This document shows positions 17,833-26,742 of a DNA stretch of 35,051 nucleotides, piece by piece. This stretch comes from Sphingomonadales bacterium. Lineage in GTDB: Bacteria; Pseudomonadota; Alphaproteobacteria; Sphingomonadales; Sphingomonadaceae. The position numbers and the translations under genes were made by a program. Each line of letters opens with the position of its first letter. Position 1 is the stretch's first letter. Under the pieces are notes generated by a model that did not search any database, was not told the origin of the DNA, and saw nothing but the letters and a program-made list of their open reading frames with translations. Location: NCBI GenBank assembly GCA_006226685.1, contig SBGG01000002.1, positions 1 through 35,051 of the forward strand. The letters are read 5' to 3'.

Positions 17833-17866
17833 GGGGGAAGGAGCAGGCGCCCCTTCCCCCCATTTT
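17833..17866. terminator. Bidirectional terminator, Rieske 3 / MDR reductase
   Basis: GGGGGAAGG (17833-17841) and CCTTCCCCC (17852-17860) form a perfect 9-bp stem followed on the plus strand by CATTTTC; the minus side has a weaker GTGTTTTC further on. It lies between convergent genes. Confidence 0.65.
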
Positions 17867-17873
17867 CATCCGG

Positions 17874-18902
17874 TCAAAGTGTCGTCACCCCGTCATTCAG
17901 GCGCACAATGGTTTTCCCAGTCGTCGTCCCGGACATCAGGCGGATGAAGGCCTCCGGCGTATTTTCGATCCCTGTCGTCACATTTTCCAGCGCGATCAGT
18001 TCCCCGGATTTGATCCACGCACCGAGCTGCGCCTCCGCCTCGGCCAGCATATCCTGATGCTCATAGGCGAGGAAACCACGCATGGTGATGCGGTGCACCA
18101 ATAGCTGCCACAGGTTCAGGATCGGCACCGGATTATCCTGATCATTATAGTTGGCGATCATCCCGCACACGACGATCCGCCCGAAATCACGCATCTGCGG
18201 GAGCATGCTATCCAGGATTTTTCCGCCGACATTGTCGAAATAAAGATCCGCCCCATCCGGGCAGGCCCGCTTTATCGCCGCCGCCAGGTCCTCTTCGGCG
18301 CGATAATTGATGGCGGCGTCCAGCCCGAAGGTTCCAGTAATCAGACCCGCCTTCTCCGGTGACCCGACGAGCCCCACGGTCCGGCATCCGCTGAGCCGGG
18401 CAATCTGGCCCCCGACACTGCCTACCGCCCCGGCGGCGGCACTCATGACGACGGTATCGCCCGCCTTCATCTCACCGATCCGCTTCAAACCGATATAGGC
18501 GGTGATACCCGACCAGCCGAGTGCGCCCATATAGGCGGTAAGCGGAACGGCCGGATCGACATGGACATTTTCAATCGCGAAATTGGCCGGGTTCAGGATG
18601 GAATATTCCTCCCACCCGACAAAACCGCGCCCATAATCCCCTTCCTTAAAGGCCGGATTGCGCGACTGTATGACGCGCCCCAGCACCATGGTCGGGATCA
18701 GCCCGCCTATGGCCACGGCCGGCAAATAGCTCTCTCTGTCGTCAAGCATCCCGCGAATGGCGGGGTCGATCGCAAAAACCTTGTTTTCAATCAGGATTTC
18801 GCCCTCTTCCAATTCCCTTACCGGGCTTTCGATCAGGCGGAAATTGGCCGGCGTAGGCACTCCTGTCGGGCGCGATGCCAGCACGATCTGACGATTCATC
18901 AT
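17874..18902 (-). CDS. Zinc-free MDR-family NADP-dependent oxidoreductase (CurA / LTB4-dehydrogenase-like)
   Basis: 342 residues, usual for the family. The nucleotide-binding loop AAGAVGSVGGQIA is at 156-168, G180-S-P-E-K184 suits the NADP 2'-phosphate, and YFDNVGG is typical. No catalytic-zinc ligands are seen. The family reduces alkenals, alkenones or other activated C=C bonds with NADPH. The start is the first of two tandem ATGs at 18902, behind AGGAG. It stands alone behind the thiolase gene with 149 bp between; a looser copy of the ACTGRC motif and TCCGGCCGGA (18921-18930) lie in that gap, so it likely has its own promoter. It could reduce an unsaturated ketone in the pathway. Confidence 0.88.
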   Translation of the reverse strand: MMNRQIVLASRPTGVPTPANFRLIESPVRELEEGEILIENKVFAIDPAIRGMLDDRESYLPAVAIGGLIPTMVLGRVIQSRNPAFKEGDYGRGFVGWEEYSILNPANFAIENVHVDPAVPLTAYMGALGWSGITAYIGLKRIGEMKAGDTVVMSAAAGAVGSVGGQIARLSGCRTVGLVGSPEKAGLITGTFGLDAAINYRAEEDLAAAIKRACPDGADLYFDNVGGKILDSMLPQMRDFGRIVVCGMIANYNDQDNPVPILNLWQLLVHRITMRGFLAYEHQDMLAEAEAQLGAWIKSGELIALENVTTGIENTPEAFIRLMSGTTTGKTIVRLNDGVTTL

Positions 18903-18997
18903 CCTTCTACTCCTCTCTTATCCGGCCGGAACAACAGGATGGAAGGGCCGACCGCCATATTTTCGCTTCGTTATGGCAAGCGACGAAAAAGGGGCAC

Positions 18998-19015
18998 ACT
19001 GGCAGAAAAGCCAGC
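18998..19015. promoter_or_regulatory. Shared motif, copy 3 (or terminator hairpin)
   Basis: ACTGGC-AGAAAA-GCCAGC follows the ACTGRC-N6-GCCAGY pattern of the sites at 9035 and 31280 and lies about 96 bp upstream of the MDR gene. The same bases could act as a terminator of the thiolase operon: CTGGC/GCCAG hairpin, then TGTGCCCCTTTTT on the minus strand. The two readings are not exclusive. Confidence 0.4.
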
Positions 19016-19051
19016 CCCCCCTTCCTCCTTGCTTTCCATGGGTAAAATGCG

Positions 19052-20239
19052 TCAGTTGCCGGGCAATGCCTCAATCACCATCGCAATGCCCTGCCCGCCG
19101 CCGATGCACATGGTGATGAGGGCGTAGCGCCCACCCCTGCGGCGCAGTTCGTACATCGCCTTCACCGTCAATATCGCGCCGGTCGCCCCGACCGGATGGC
19201 CCAGCGAAATGCCGGATCCATTCGGGTTCACCTTTTCCGGGTCGAAACCGAGGGTTTGGGCCACGGCGCAGGCCTGCGCGGCAAAGGCCTCGTTGGATTC
19301 TATCACATCCATCTGATCGAGCGTCAGCCCGGCCCGTTCGAGCGCAATCGGCGCGGCTTTGATCGGTCCGATGCCCATGCGGTCCGGCTGCACCCCGGCA
19401 TGCCCCCAGCCGATGATGCGCGCCCATGGCTTCAGCCCGAGCTCCTTCACCGCCTTGCCGGACGCCAGCACCACCGCCGCCGCGCCGTCATTAATGCCCG
19501 AGGCATTGCCAGCCGTCACGGTGCCGTCCTTTTTGAATACCGGCTTCAACGCCGCCATGCCCTCGATACTGGCATCGGCGCGGACATGTTCATCGGCGTC
19601 GAACAGGCGCGTTCCCTTACGGTCTTTCACCTCGACCGGCAAAATCTGGTCGGTGAAGCGGCCTTCCGCCTGCGCCCGCGCGGCGCGGCGATGGCTTTCG
19701 ACCGCCAGTTCATCCTGCATCGCGCGCGTGATGCCGTAATCGCCCGCGACATTCTCGGCGGTGATGCCCATGTGCATCCCTTCAAAGGGATCGGACAGCA
19801 CGGCGGTCAGCGCATCGATCAACGCCGCATCCCCCATTTTCTGCCCGAACCGGGCCGAGGGCATATGATAAGGCGAGCGCGTCATGGATTCCGCACCTCC
19901 AGCCACCGCTATGTCGCATTCGCCATAGCCGATGATCTGCCCGGCAGAGATAATCGCCTGCACCGCAGACCCACACAGCCGGTTGAGCGTAAGCGCGGGC
20001 GCTTCCACCGGCACACCCGCGTTCACGGCGGCAATACGGGCCAGATAGGCATCCTTCGGCTCACTCGGAATGACATTGCCCATAATGACATGCTGCACAT
20101 CCCGCGGGGTCAGCGACGCGCGCCTGATCGCCTCGGCAATAACCAGTTCGCCCAGCTTCGATGCCGGAACATCCTTCAGGCTGCCTCCGAAATCACCGAT
20201 GGCGGTACGAACGCCCGAGAGAATATAAATATCTTCCAC
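19052..20239 (-). CDS. Acetyl-CoA acyltransferase (thiolase)
   Basis: 395 residues from the GTG at 20239. Catalytic residues are C89 (LNRLCGSA), H348 (GHPVGATGA) and C378 (CIGGGQG), at the positions usual for the family, which supports this start. The GTG follows AAAGGGGA by 7 nt; a TTG 18 nt further upstream overlaps the SDR 3 stop and has no ribosome site. The enzyme cleaves 3-ketoacyl-CoA with CoA, or runs in reverse for acetoacetyl-CoA. It is coupled to the HSD10-like dehydrogenase 14 bp upstream, giving the last two steps of a beta-oxidation spiral. An acetoacetyl-CoA-type (PhaA) role is the alternative. Confidence 0.92.
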   Translation of the reverse strand: MEDIYILSGVRTAIGDFGGSLKDVPASKLGELVIAEAIRRASLTPRDVQHVIMGNVIPSEPKDAYLARIAAVNAGVPVEAPALTLNRLCGSAVQAIISAGQIIGYGECDIAVAGGAESMTRSPYHMPSARFGQKMGDAALIDALTAVLSDPFEGMHMGITAENVAGDYGITRAMQDELAVESHRRAARAQAEGRFTDQILPVEVKDRKGTRLFDADEHVRADASIEGMAALKPVFKKDGTVTAGNASGINDGAAAVVLASGKAVKELGLKPWARIIGWGHAGVQPDRMGIGPIKAAPIALERAGLTLDQMDVIESNEAFAAQACAVAQTLGFDPEKVNPNGSGISLGHPVGATGAILTVKAMYELRRRGGRYALITMCIGGGQGIAMVIEALPGN

Positions 20240-20253
20240 AGCGCTATCCCCTT

Positions 20254-21033
20254 TCAACGCGGAGCCATGCGCAGGGCACCGTCAAGCCGGAGCGATGCGC
20301 CATTCACATAGCCATTGCGGATCAGAAACAGCACCGTTTCCGCATATTCCGACGGGGCGCCCAGCCGCTTTGGGAAAGGAACGGTCGCGGCGAGGGAATC
20401 CTGCACATTTTGCGGCAACCCCGCCAGCATCGGCGTCGCCAATATTCCCGGCAAAATCACATTGCAACGTATGCCTTCATTCATCAGGTCGCGCGCGACA
20501 GGCAGGGTCATGCCCTTCACCCCGGCCTTGGACGCGGCATAGGCCGCCTGCCCGATCTGCCCGTCTTCGGCCGCCACCGATGCTGTATTGACGATGGCGC
20601 CACGCTCGCCATCAGCCAGCGGATCGAGCGTCAACATACCCGCCGCCGATTTCGCGATGCAGGCAAAGGTACCGATAAGATTGATGTTCACCGTCTTTGC
20701 AAACAATGCGATACGATGCGCCAGCGGTTCCCCCGACTTCTTGTCGCGGCTCGCGGTTTTTTCGCCGGTCGCGATCCCCGCGCAATTAACGAGAATCCGT
20801 TCCTGCCCATGGGCTGCCCGCGCTCTGGCGAAACCGGCGTCGAGAGAGGCTTCGTCCGTCACATCGACGACGCAGCAAACCCCGCCAATGTCGGCGGCGA
20901 TAGCCTCCCCCCGCTCTGCATTCAGGTCGAAAATGGCGACCTTCGCTCCGGCGGCGGCGAGCGCCCGTGCGCTTGCTTCCCCAAGGCCCGAAGCGCCTCC
21001 CGTGACGATGGCGGCCATACCTTCAATATTCAT
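20254..21033 (-). CDS. HSD10-like 3-hydroxyacyl-CoA dehydrogenase (SDR 3)
   Basis: 259 residues. TGGASGLG is at 11-18, D36 gives NAD preference, and NCAG at 83-86 replaces NNAG. Catalytic residues are S152, Y165 and K169. The insertion after the NCAG strand (KTASRDKKSGEPLAHRIALF, 92-111) and the C-terminal LDGALRMAPR are hallmarks of the type II 3-hydroxyacyl-CoA dehydrogenase/17-beta-HSD10 branch, which oxidises 3-hydroxyacyl-CoA and in some cases steroid hydroxyls. The ATG at 21033 follows GGAAAGGATAAGG. Operon with the thiolase; divergent from Rieske 4. Confidence 0.9.
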   Translation of the reverse strand: MNIEGMAAIVTGGASGLGEASARALAAAGAKVAIFDLNAERGEAIAADIGGVCCVVDVTDEASLDAGFARARAAHGQERILVNCAGIATGEKTASRDKKSGEPLAHRIALFAKTVNINLIGTFACIAKSAAGMLTLDPLADGERGAIVNTASVAAEDGQIGQAAYAASKAGVKGMTLPVARDLMNEGIRCNVILPGILATPMLAGLPQNVQDSLAATVPFPKRLGAPSEYAETVLFLIRNGYVNGASLRLDGALRMAPR

Positions 21034-21135
21034 CCCTTATCCTTTCCGCCCGATAACGAGCCATGACAGCATCCCGAACCGGCGCGCCGCACCCATGGTG
21101 GCGGCCGGCGGCCCATAATCCGGCGAGCTTTCCCG

Positions 21136-21268
21136 TCGGCCTAGTGCCACAGGCCGATACCCGGCCGCGCCTGTTTCATCTGATAGTTCTCTTCGGCAGC
21201 CTTCATTCGACGCCGCCTCTTCCCTCTCATAAATCACAGGTCAGCCCCTGTTCCCGTGAGGCTAGCCT
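21136..21268. promoter_or_regulatory. Palindromes in the SDR 3 / Rieske 4 divergent promoter
   Basis: The 291-bp gap 21034-21324 holds no gene. TCGGCCT (21136-21142) and AGGCCGA (21151-21157) are perfect 7-bp arms with an 8-nt spacer. AGGCTAGCCT (21259-21268) is a perfect 10-bp palindrome 57 bp before the Rieske 4 start. Both are operator candidates; the GC-rich arms make chance more likely than for the TetR site. Confidence 0.4.
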
Positions 21269-21324
21269 GCCACCCGAAAGGGCAAGCCTCCCCCTATCCC
21301 AGGATGCCCGCATCAGGAGAAGAT

Positions 21325-22668
21325 ATGACGGGACAACCAGACCTCGCCCCCTTTGCCATGGACGGACGCGATCCCTCCTGCCTGCGTGGAGACCCCATCA
21401 CCGGTGATCGCTATACCAGCCACGCTTTCATGCGGAAGGAATGGGACCATATGTGGACCCGCATCTGGCATGTTGCGGGACGAACCGCGGAGGTGCCGGA
21501 GGCGGGCGATTATGTCGTGCATGATTTCATGCATGAATCGGTGATCTGCATCCGGCAGGAAGACGGCTCCATTCGCACCTTTTACAATGTGTGTCAGCAT
21601 CGGGGGATGCGCCTCGCGGAAAACAGCGCCGGCACCGACCGCTTCACCTGCCCCTATCATGGCTGGCAATGGGGAAAGGATGGGACACTGCTGCAGGCGC
21701 AGGACGCCGCCGAAGATTTCCCGCAGGGGAACCCTTGCGGCAAGCTGCACCTGAAGGAACTGCGTTGCGACATATGGGGTGGTTTCATCTGGTACACGAT
21801 GGACGACGGCGCCCCGCCGCTGCTCGATTATCTGGCCCCGATCCCCGAACTCTATCGCAATTATCCGATGGAAACGGCGGTGCGCGTGGTCTGGATGAAG
21901 ATCGGCCTCAACACCAACTGGAAATTCGCGACCGACAATTTCTCCGAAAGTTACCACACCCGCACCGCCCACCCCCAGGTGCCGCCGTGGATCGATCAGG
22001 ATGTCGACACAGCCCGGCATGAATATTATCCCGGCGGGCACGGGCGGACGGTACAGCCGATGCGCCCGTCCTTATCGGACCGCCTCCCCGAAGGAATACC
22101 CCACCCCTTCGACCATATCCTGCGGCAATGGGATATCGATCCGGATGCCTATCCCGATTACCAGACCAAGGCGATGCAGGGTTGGCTCGACCTCAAGGCG
22201 GCGAAGCGACGGTTATGGGAAGAACGCGGCTATGTGCATTATGCGCATATGGATGATGAACAGATCACCGACAGCCCGCACACCGTCATTTTCCCCAATG
22301 TCACCATTTCCTTCCTGCCTGACAATCTGGTGTTTTTCCGCACCGAGCCGCACCCCGACGATCCCGGCAAATGCACATTCGACCTGTGGTGCATGGCCTT
22401 TCCGGTAGAAGGGCAGCAAGTCGTCGAATCCATCATGGCCGGCCCGCAGCCCCTGCGCGAAGCGGAACTGGAGGTGCGGGATTTTGACAATGGCCGGGGC
22501 GTACCGGAAATAGAAGGACAGATCGTCTATCAGGACATGATGCTGGCCGAAGGCATGCAACGGGGCATGCATTCACGCGGCTATGCCGACGCCTATCTGG
22601 CCGGGCAGGAAACCCGTGTCCGCTTCTTTCACGAAGTGCTGAACGATTATATCGCCGGCACCCGCTGA
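21325..22668 (+). CDS. Rieske non-haem iron oxygenase alpha subunit (Rieske 4)
   Basis: 447 residues. Rieske ligands are C90, H92, C109 and H112 (CQHRG...CPYHGW). The iron site is D204-N-F-S-E-S-Y-H211 and H216, with D404 (YQDMMLAEGMQRG) as third ligand. The ATG at 21325 has AGGAGAAG; 23 upstream codons in frame are not used. It is a close paralogue of Rieske 1 in length, in the NPCGKLHLKEL block (137-147) and in the C-terminal YLAGQETRVR-FHEVLNDY block, so the two probably hydroxylate related substrates. It is followed by convergent SDR 4 and preceded by the beta-oxidation pair. Confidence 0.9.
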   Translation: MTGQPDLAPFAMDGRDPSCLRGDPITGDRYTSHAFMRKEWDHMWTRIWHVAGRTAEVPEAGDYVVHDFMHESVICIRQEDGSIRTFYNVCQHRGMRLAENSAGTDRFTCPYHGWQWGKDGTLLQAQDAAEDFPQGNPCGKLHLKELRCDIWGGFIWYTMDDGAPPLLDYLAPIPELYRNYPMETAVRVVWMKIGLNTNWKFATDNFSESYHTRTAHPQVPPWIDQDVDTARHEYYPGGHGRTVQPMRPSLSDRLPEGIPHPFDHILRQWDIDPDAYPDYQTKAMQGWLDLKAAKRRLWEERGYVHYAHMDDEQITDSPHTVIFPNVTISFLPDNLVFFRTEPHPDDPGKCTFDLWCMAFPVEGQQVVESIMAGPQPLREAELEVRDFDNGRGVPEIEGQIVYQDMMLAEGMQRGMHSRGYADAYLAGQETRVRFFHEVLNDYIAGTR

Positions 22669-22679
22669 TCGTTGAGGGA

Positions 22680-22775
22680 GTTCCGGCGATCCGGGCCGGA
22701 ACAGAACAGAACAGAAGGAAGAGGCCGAATATCCAGGACTTGGCCCTGCACTACCAATGTCACCGGATATTCGGC
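22680..22775. terminator. Two inverted repeats between convergent Rieske 4 and SDR 4
   Basis: GTTCCGGC-N7-GCCGGAAC (22680-22702) is a compact 8-bp hairpin, followed by a short AGAAC triplication. GCCGAATATCC (22724-22734) and GGATATTCGGC (22765-22775) are perfect 11-bp arms with a 30-nt loop. Neither has a T-run; they fill the 116-bp convergent gap and probably terminate or protect both transcripts. Confidence 0.5.
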
Positions 22776-22784
22776 AGACGGGCG

Positions 22785-23564
22785 CTAGACTCCGGTCATC
22801 CCGGCAGTCGAAGCACCGTCAATCGCATATTCCGCGCCAGATATGAACGCCGCATCATCGGACCCAAGAAAGGCGACGAGCGCGGCGATTTCATCCACCG
22901 TGCCCATGCGCCGCATCGGCGACATGGAGCAATAAGCCGCGCGCGCCGCTTCCGGTGACGGTGATTTCCCGATAATCGCCCGGATCATTTCCGTTTCCAC
23001 GACACCGGGCAAAATCGCGTTACAACGAATGGGCGTCCCTTCGGTCGCACAATGGAGGGCGATGGATTTCGCCATGGCCAGCACCGCCGCCTTGGTGACG
23101 GAATAGGCCATGTAATTGCCCATCACCTTATGCGCGGACATGGAGGAGTTAAGGATGATCGATCCGGTCGCTCCTCCGGGATTTTCCCGCATCAGCTTTA
23201 TCGCCGTTTTCGCCGTCAGCATCACCCCGGTCTGATTGATGCCAATGATGGAGTTCCAGTTTTCCAGCAAAATATCTTCGACGCTGCCGTCCCCATGCTC
23301 CGTTCCGGCATTGGCGAAAGCAATATCGAGGCGGCCGAATTCGTCGGAAATCACCCTGCCTAGCATTTCCCAGTCGGCTTCATCCTGTACCCGTGCAGAG
23401 ACAAAGCGGGCGCCGGTTGCATCGCACAGAGAATGGGCGGCATCCTGCCTGGATCCGGTGAAAACGACCTTTGCGCCGTCACGCGACAAACGCTGCACCG
23501 TCGCGCGGCCGATGCCCGACGTGCCCCCCGTAACCAATGCAACCTTACCCGACAAATCAGCCAT
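22785..23564 (-). CDS. Short-chain dehydrogenase/reductase (SDR 4), NADP-type
   Basis: 259 residues. TGGTSGIG is at 12-19; GSR at 37-39 after beta-2 in place of an acidic residue favours NADP(H). The NNAG motif is ANAG (84-87). Catalytic residues are S140 or S141, Y154 and K158. The ATG at 23564 follows GAGGAAAT. It sits 15 bp after SnoaL 2 as its operon partner. NADP preference suggests ketone reduction, unlike the NAD-type SDRs in the window. Substrate unassigned. Confidence 0.88.
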   Translation of the reverse strand: MADLSGKVALVTGGTSGIGRATVQRLSRDGAKVVFTGSRQDAAHSLCDATGARFVSARVQDEADWEMLGRVISDEFGRLDIAFANAGTEHGDGSVEDILLENWNSIIGINQTGVMLTAKTAIKLMRENPGGATGSIILNSSMSAHKVMGNYMAYSVTKAAVLAMAKSIALHCATEGTPIRCNAILPGVVETEMIRAIIGKSPSPEAARAAYCSMSPMRRMGTVDEIAALVAFLGSDDAAFISGAEYAIDGASTAGMTGV

Positions 23565-23579
23565 ATTTCCTCACCTTGA

Positions 23580-23996
23580 TCATGCCTTCAACGTTCCCGT
23601 GGCTCGCGCGATCGGGACGGTATCGAAATAATAAGGGGTAATCCCGCAGAATTTGTCGCCGCGCAGGTGGAACACCTCGCACAAAGGCATGGCCAGCCGT
23701 TCACCGCTATGGCGGGATGTCGCGTGGATCGTCACCAGCACGATCGCATGGTCTTCCGATATGGTGATGTCGCCGGTTTCAAGGGAGGCATCCTCCCAAT
23801 AGGCAAATACCTTGGTGTAAAGCTCCTGCAGCGCACCCTTGCCCTTATATTCCCCGGCATAGGGCAGGCCATCGGCTTCTATAATACGGAAATCGTCGGT
23901 CATCTGGGCCTCGACCTCATCCCAGTGCCCCTGCCCGGTCAGGACATAGAGATTTTCGACCTGTGCCTTGATCGCGACATAGCGTTCACTGTTCAC
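23580..23996 (-). CDS. SnoaL-like / NTF2-fold protein (SnoaL 2)
   Basis: 138 residues from the GTG at 23996, which is 7 nt after GGAG; a second GTG two codons upstream and a TTG at 24038 are less well placed. The fold is NTF2-like: helix IKAQVENLYVLTGQGHWDEVEAQM, D-DFRIIEADGLPYAGEYKG (34-51), then strands ending in HLRGDKFCGITPYYFD. It differs clearly from the other two SnoaL proteins and is closer to polyketide-cyclase/ketosteroid-isomerase-like SnoaL members. It is 57 bp downstream of the TonB receptor 3 stop and 15 bp before SDR 4. Possible isomerase, dehydratase or non-catalytic role. Confidence 0.72.
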   Translation of the reverse strand: MNSERYVAIKAQVENLYVLTGQGHWDEVEAQMTDDFRIIEADGLPYAGEYKGKGALQELYTKVFAYWEDASLETGDITISEDHAIVLVTIHATSRHSGERLAMPLCEVFHLRGDKFCGITPYYFDTVPIARATGTLKA

Positions 23997-24053
23997 ATTC
24001 ACTCTCCGGTTGATGCAGGCGCCGCAGCCGGACCGCAACGCCTGCCCGTTCCA

Positions 24054-26537
24054 TCAGAACTGCGTCGAAAGTTGCACCATGACCGTGCGCGGCAAGGCCC
24101 CAAAGCCGAGCTGGTCGGCATGGACGCCCGCGTTCGTGCCGGTTCCGCTACCGGTACTGGGGCCATCGACCCCGCCGGAGATATATTGCCGGTTGGTCAG
24201 GTTCTTGCCGATCAGCGCGACCTGCCACTGACCGTCATCGGCCCCCAGACGGATGCCCGCATCCAGCGTCGCATAGCTGTTCTGATGCGAATAGGGGTTG
24301 CCGAAACCGGAGACGAGATAGGAATCGCTATATCGGACATCGGCATTCACCCCGAATGTCAGGCCATTCCCGACCGACATATCGTAGGAAACACCGAAAG
24401 TTCCGGTCCAGTCCGGTGCGACCGACAACGGCTTTCCATTCAGATTCTGGCGGGTATAGGCATTGACGCTAGTGTCAAAGGCCAGGCTGCATCCCTGAGC
24501 GGGGGTCTGCCCCGCATAGCAAGGCGCCAGCGGGAAACTGGTATAACGCGCATGGGTATAGTTGAGCGATCCATGCACATTAAGCCCCGACACCGCGCGC
24601 GGCGCATATTCAAATTCCAGCTCCACCCCCTTGGTCCGCGCATCGGCAGTCAGGGTCTGGAAGGCAAAGATCGGCGAGTTGAAGAAATCGACCTGCAAAT
24701 CCTTATAGGCATAGGAATAGACGCCGAAGTTCAGGCGAAGCTGCCGATCAAGCAACGTCGTCTTAATCCCTCCTTCGAAACCCCGTGCCCGTTCCGGATC
24801 GAACGTCAGATCGTCGGCCGGACTTGGCGACAGGGCGGAATCAATCCCTCCATTCGAAAAACCACCTGATTTATAGGCAGTTTTATAGGCGCCATACACA
24901 AGGATGCCGTCCACCGGAGTCCATGTCAGGGACAGTTCCGGCGACCAGTTGCTGAATGTCTGATCCGCCACGGTCCGGCGCCCTTCGACGAACAACCCCT
25001 GGAACGCGGCATTGACATAAGGCTGGGTGAAATAGCTGTTCTTGGTTTCATGGGTATAACGTACGCCCGCAGCCAGTTCGACCGTCGGCACGACCTTCCA
25101 CGTCACCTGCCCGAACCCGGCAATGGTTTCGCCATCGGTCACTGATTTCTTGGTGGAGGCGATATACTGGTAAATCCCCGCCGCCGGATTATCCGGCCCG
25201 GCAACGATGCCGCCCGTCATCGGTACGGCGGCAAAGGTTACGAACTGATCGAATTTCCGTTTTGTCTTCTGATACAGGACACCGGCCATCAGATTGATCG
25301 GGCCGTCATAGTTGGTCAGAACGCGGAATTCATTTGAAAAGGCGTGCCATGTGCTGTTTTCGGTCGCATAAGTGGCCACGTCGCTGGACTGGAAATCGCA
25401 GGCGCAGGCCCAGCGGTTATTGTTCCAGTTATAGTTGGTGACGTTGGTGAAGGTCAGATCGTTCAGCTCGTAATTCAGCGTATTCGTCGCCTGCCAGGAC
25501 TTGTACCTGTTATACAAAGCGCCATTCTTTCCTGCATAGGGGAAATTGGTCGCAACATCCGCCGGGAAATTATTCTGGTACGATTTGAAATTATTGCCGC
25601 ACGCAATGGAACCGTTGAGCGAACTCACCCCGTTCGCACATTCGTACATTACATAGTTCCACGAACTGTTATTCGTCTTGTTATAGTCGCCCGAAATTTT
25701 CAGCGTGTTGGTCACTCCCTCGCCGCCGTCCCATTTCAGGGTCATGCGGCCGAGCAGTTCCTTTTCACCCGGCTGTTCATCCGCCGCGGGCAAGGCCGTA
25801 TGCGCGGTCGCGGTGACATAATCAGCGGTCGTGTAATAGGTTCGCGTCGGCGCGCCATTGTCATAATAGCCGCCCCACATTTTCGACCCGCGCACGGCGA
25901 TCCGGATACCGAGCGCATCGGTAAGCGGCGTCGAGCCTATGGCTTCCAGCTGGGCCTGCTGCGATTTGAATTCATAGCTGATACGCCCCTTGACCATGGG
26001 CGTCCTGGTCGGATCTGCCGTGGTCAGCGAGATCACGCCCGCCGTTGCATTCTTGCCGAAAAAGAGCGCCTGCGGCCCTTTCAATATTTCCACGCGGGCA
26101 AGATCGAAAAAGCCTTCGTTGATGATGCGGCCCTGCCCATAATAAACGCCGTCGACAACCACGGCGACGGACTGCTCAATCCCGATGGAGGTTGAAGAAG
26201 ACCCGATACCGCGCATGGTAAGCTGCGCGCCGGAGCCGTTGGACGCCCGGCCGACGCTCAGGTTCGGGATGCGCGCCGCGACCTTTTCGATCGAAGTCAG
26301 ATCCTGCCGCTCGATCAGCTGCTCGGACAGCGCCGTCACGGAAACGGGAACATCCTGCACCCCCTCTTCACGCTTGCGCGCGGTCACGACGATATCTTCC
26401 AGACCACCGCTTCTCACCTGAGACGCTTCGCTCTCACCGGCGTCCTGAGCAAAAGCCGGCTGCACCAACGCCATGGTTATCGCGAGACTGCTTACCGTCA
26501 GGCGGGATATGCCCCGCCCCTTCCCTTGCCTGTTCAT
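24054..26537 (-). CDS. TonB-dependent outer-membrane receptor 3
   Basis: 827 residues, the largest receptor. The signal peptide ends AFA-QD (cleavage after residue 30). The TonB box region LEDIVVTARKR is at 46-56. The plug has VEILKGPQALFFGKNATAGV, in which LFFGKN replaces the usual LFGRN. The barrel ends in VMVQLSTQF with C-terminal Phe. The ATG at 26537 begins the signal peptide; 26 upstream open codons are not used. Extracellular loops contain several Cys residues, e.g. near AFDTS and APCYAGQTPAQGCS, that could form disulfides. It is divergent from SDR 5, and SnoaL 2 and SDR 4 follow it on the same strand, possibly in one transcript. Confidence 0.93.
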   Translation of the reverse strand: MNRQGKGRGISRLTVSSLAITMALVQPAFAQDAGESEASQVRSGGLEDIVVTARKREEGVQDVPVSVTALSEQLIERQDLTSIEKVAARIPNLSVGRASNGSGAQLTMRGIGSSSTSIGIEQSVAVVVDGVYYGQGRIINEGFFDLARVEILKGPQALFFGKNATAGVISLTTADPTRTPMVKGRISYEFKSQQAQLEAIGSTPLTDALGIRIAVRGSKMWGGYYDNGAPTRTYYTTADYVTATAHTALPAADEQPGEKELLGRMTLKWDGGEGVTNTLKISGDYNKTNNSSWNYVMYECANGVSSLNGSIACGNNFKSYQNNFPADVATNFPYAGKNGALYNRYKSWQATNTLNYELNDLTFTNVTNYNWNNNRWACACDFQSSDVATYATENSTWHAFSNEFRVLTNYDGPINLMAGVLYQKTKRKFDQFVTFAAVPMTGGIVAGPDNPAAGIYQYIASTKKSVTDGETIAGFGQVTWKVVPTVELAAGVRYTHETKNSYFTQPYVNAAFQGLFVEGRRTVADQTFSNWSPELSLTWTPVDGILVYGAYKTAYKSGGFSNGGIDSALSPSPADDLTFDPERARGFEGGIKTTLLDRQLRLNFGVYSYAYKDLQVDFFNSPIFAFQTLTADARTKGVELEFEYAPRAVSGLNVHGSLNYTHARYTSFPLAPCYAGQTPAQGCSLAFDTSVNAYTRQNLNGKPLSVAPDWTGTFGVSYDMSVGNGLTFGVNADVRYSDSYLVSGFGNPYSHQNSYATLDAGIRLGADDGQWQVALIGKNLTNRQYISGGVDGPSTGSGTGTNAGVHADQLGFGALPRTVMVQLSTQF

Positions 26538-26742
26538 ATCCTCTTGCCTCACCTGATTATTGTTGTGATAAATCGTCAGCCCCCGCTCCTGTCGGCACGA
26601 CTGATCCGGCGGCAAAATGCTCCTTTCCTCGACATTGCGAACCTATGAAAAGCCGCAGGTGGCGAAAAAGCCCCGGCCTGAAACACAGGGCACGGCATAA
26701 GGGGCCATTATCCGGCCTCGCGCATAAAGAGAGGAGCACATC

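Noticed and set aside
17474..17947. Small protein encoded by repeat element A (and a similar one in copy B)
   Set aside because: The frames run out of flanking genes, and the 10-nt indel between the copies breaks any common reading frame.
21259..21268. AGGCTAGCCT as part of the same operator family as ACTAGCGCTAGT at 16331
   Set aside because: They share only a short GCTAG-like core; too little to claim one regulator.
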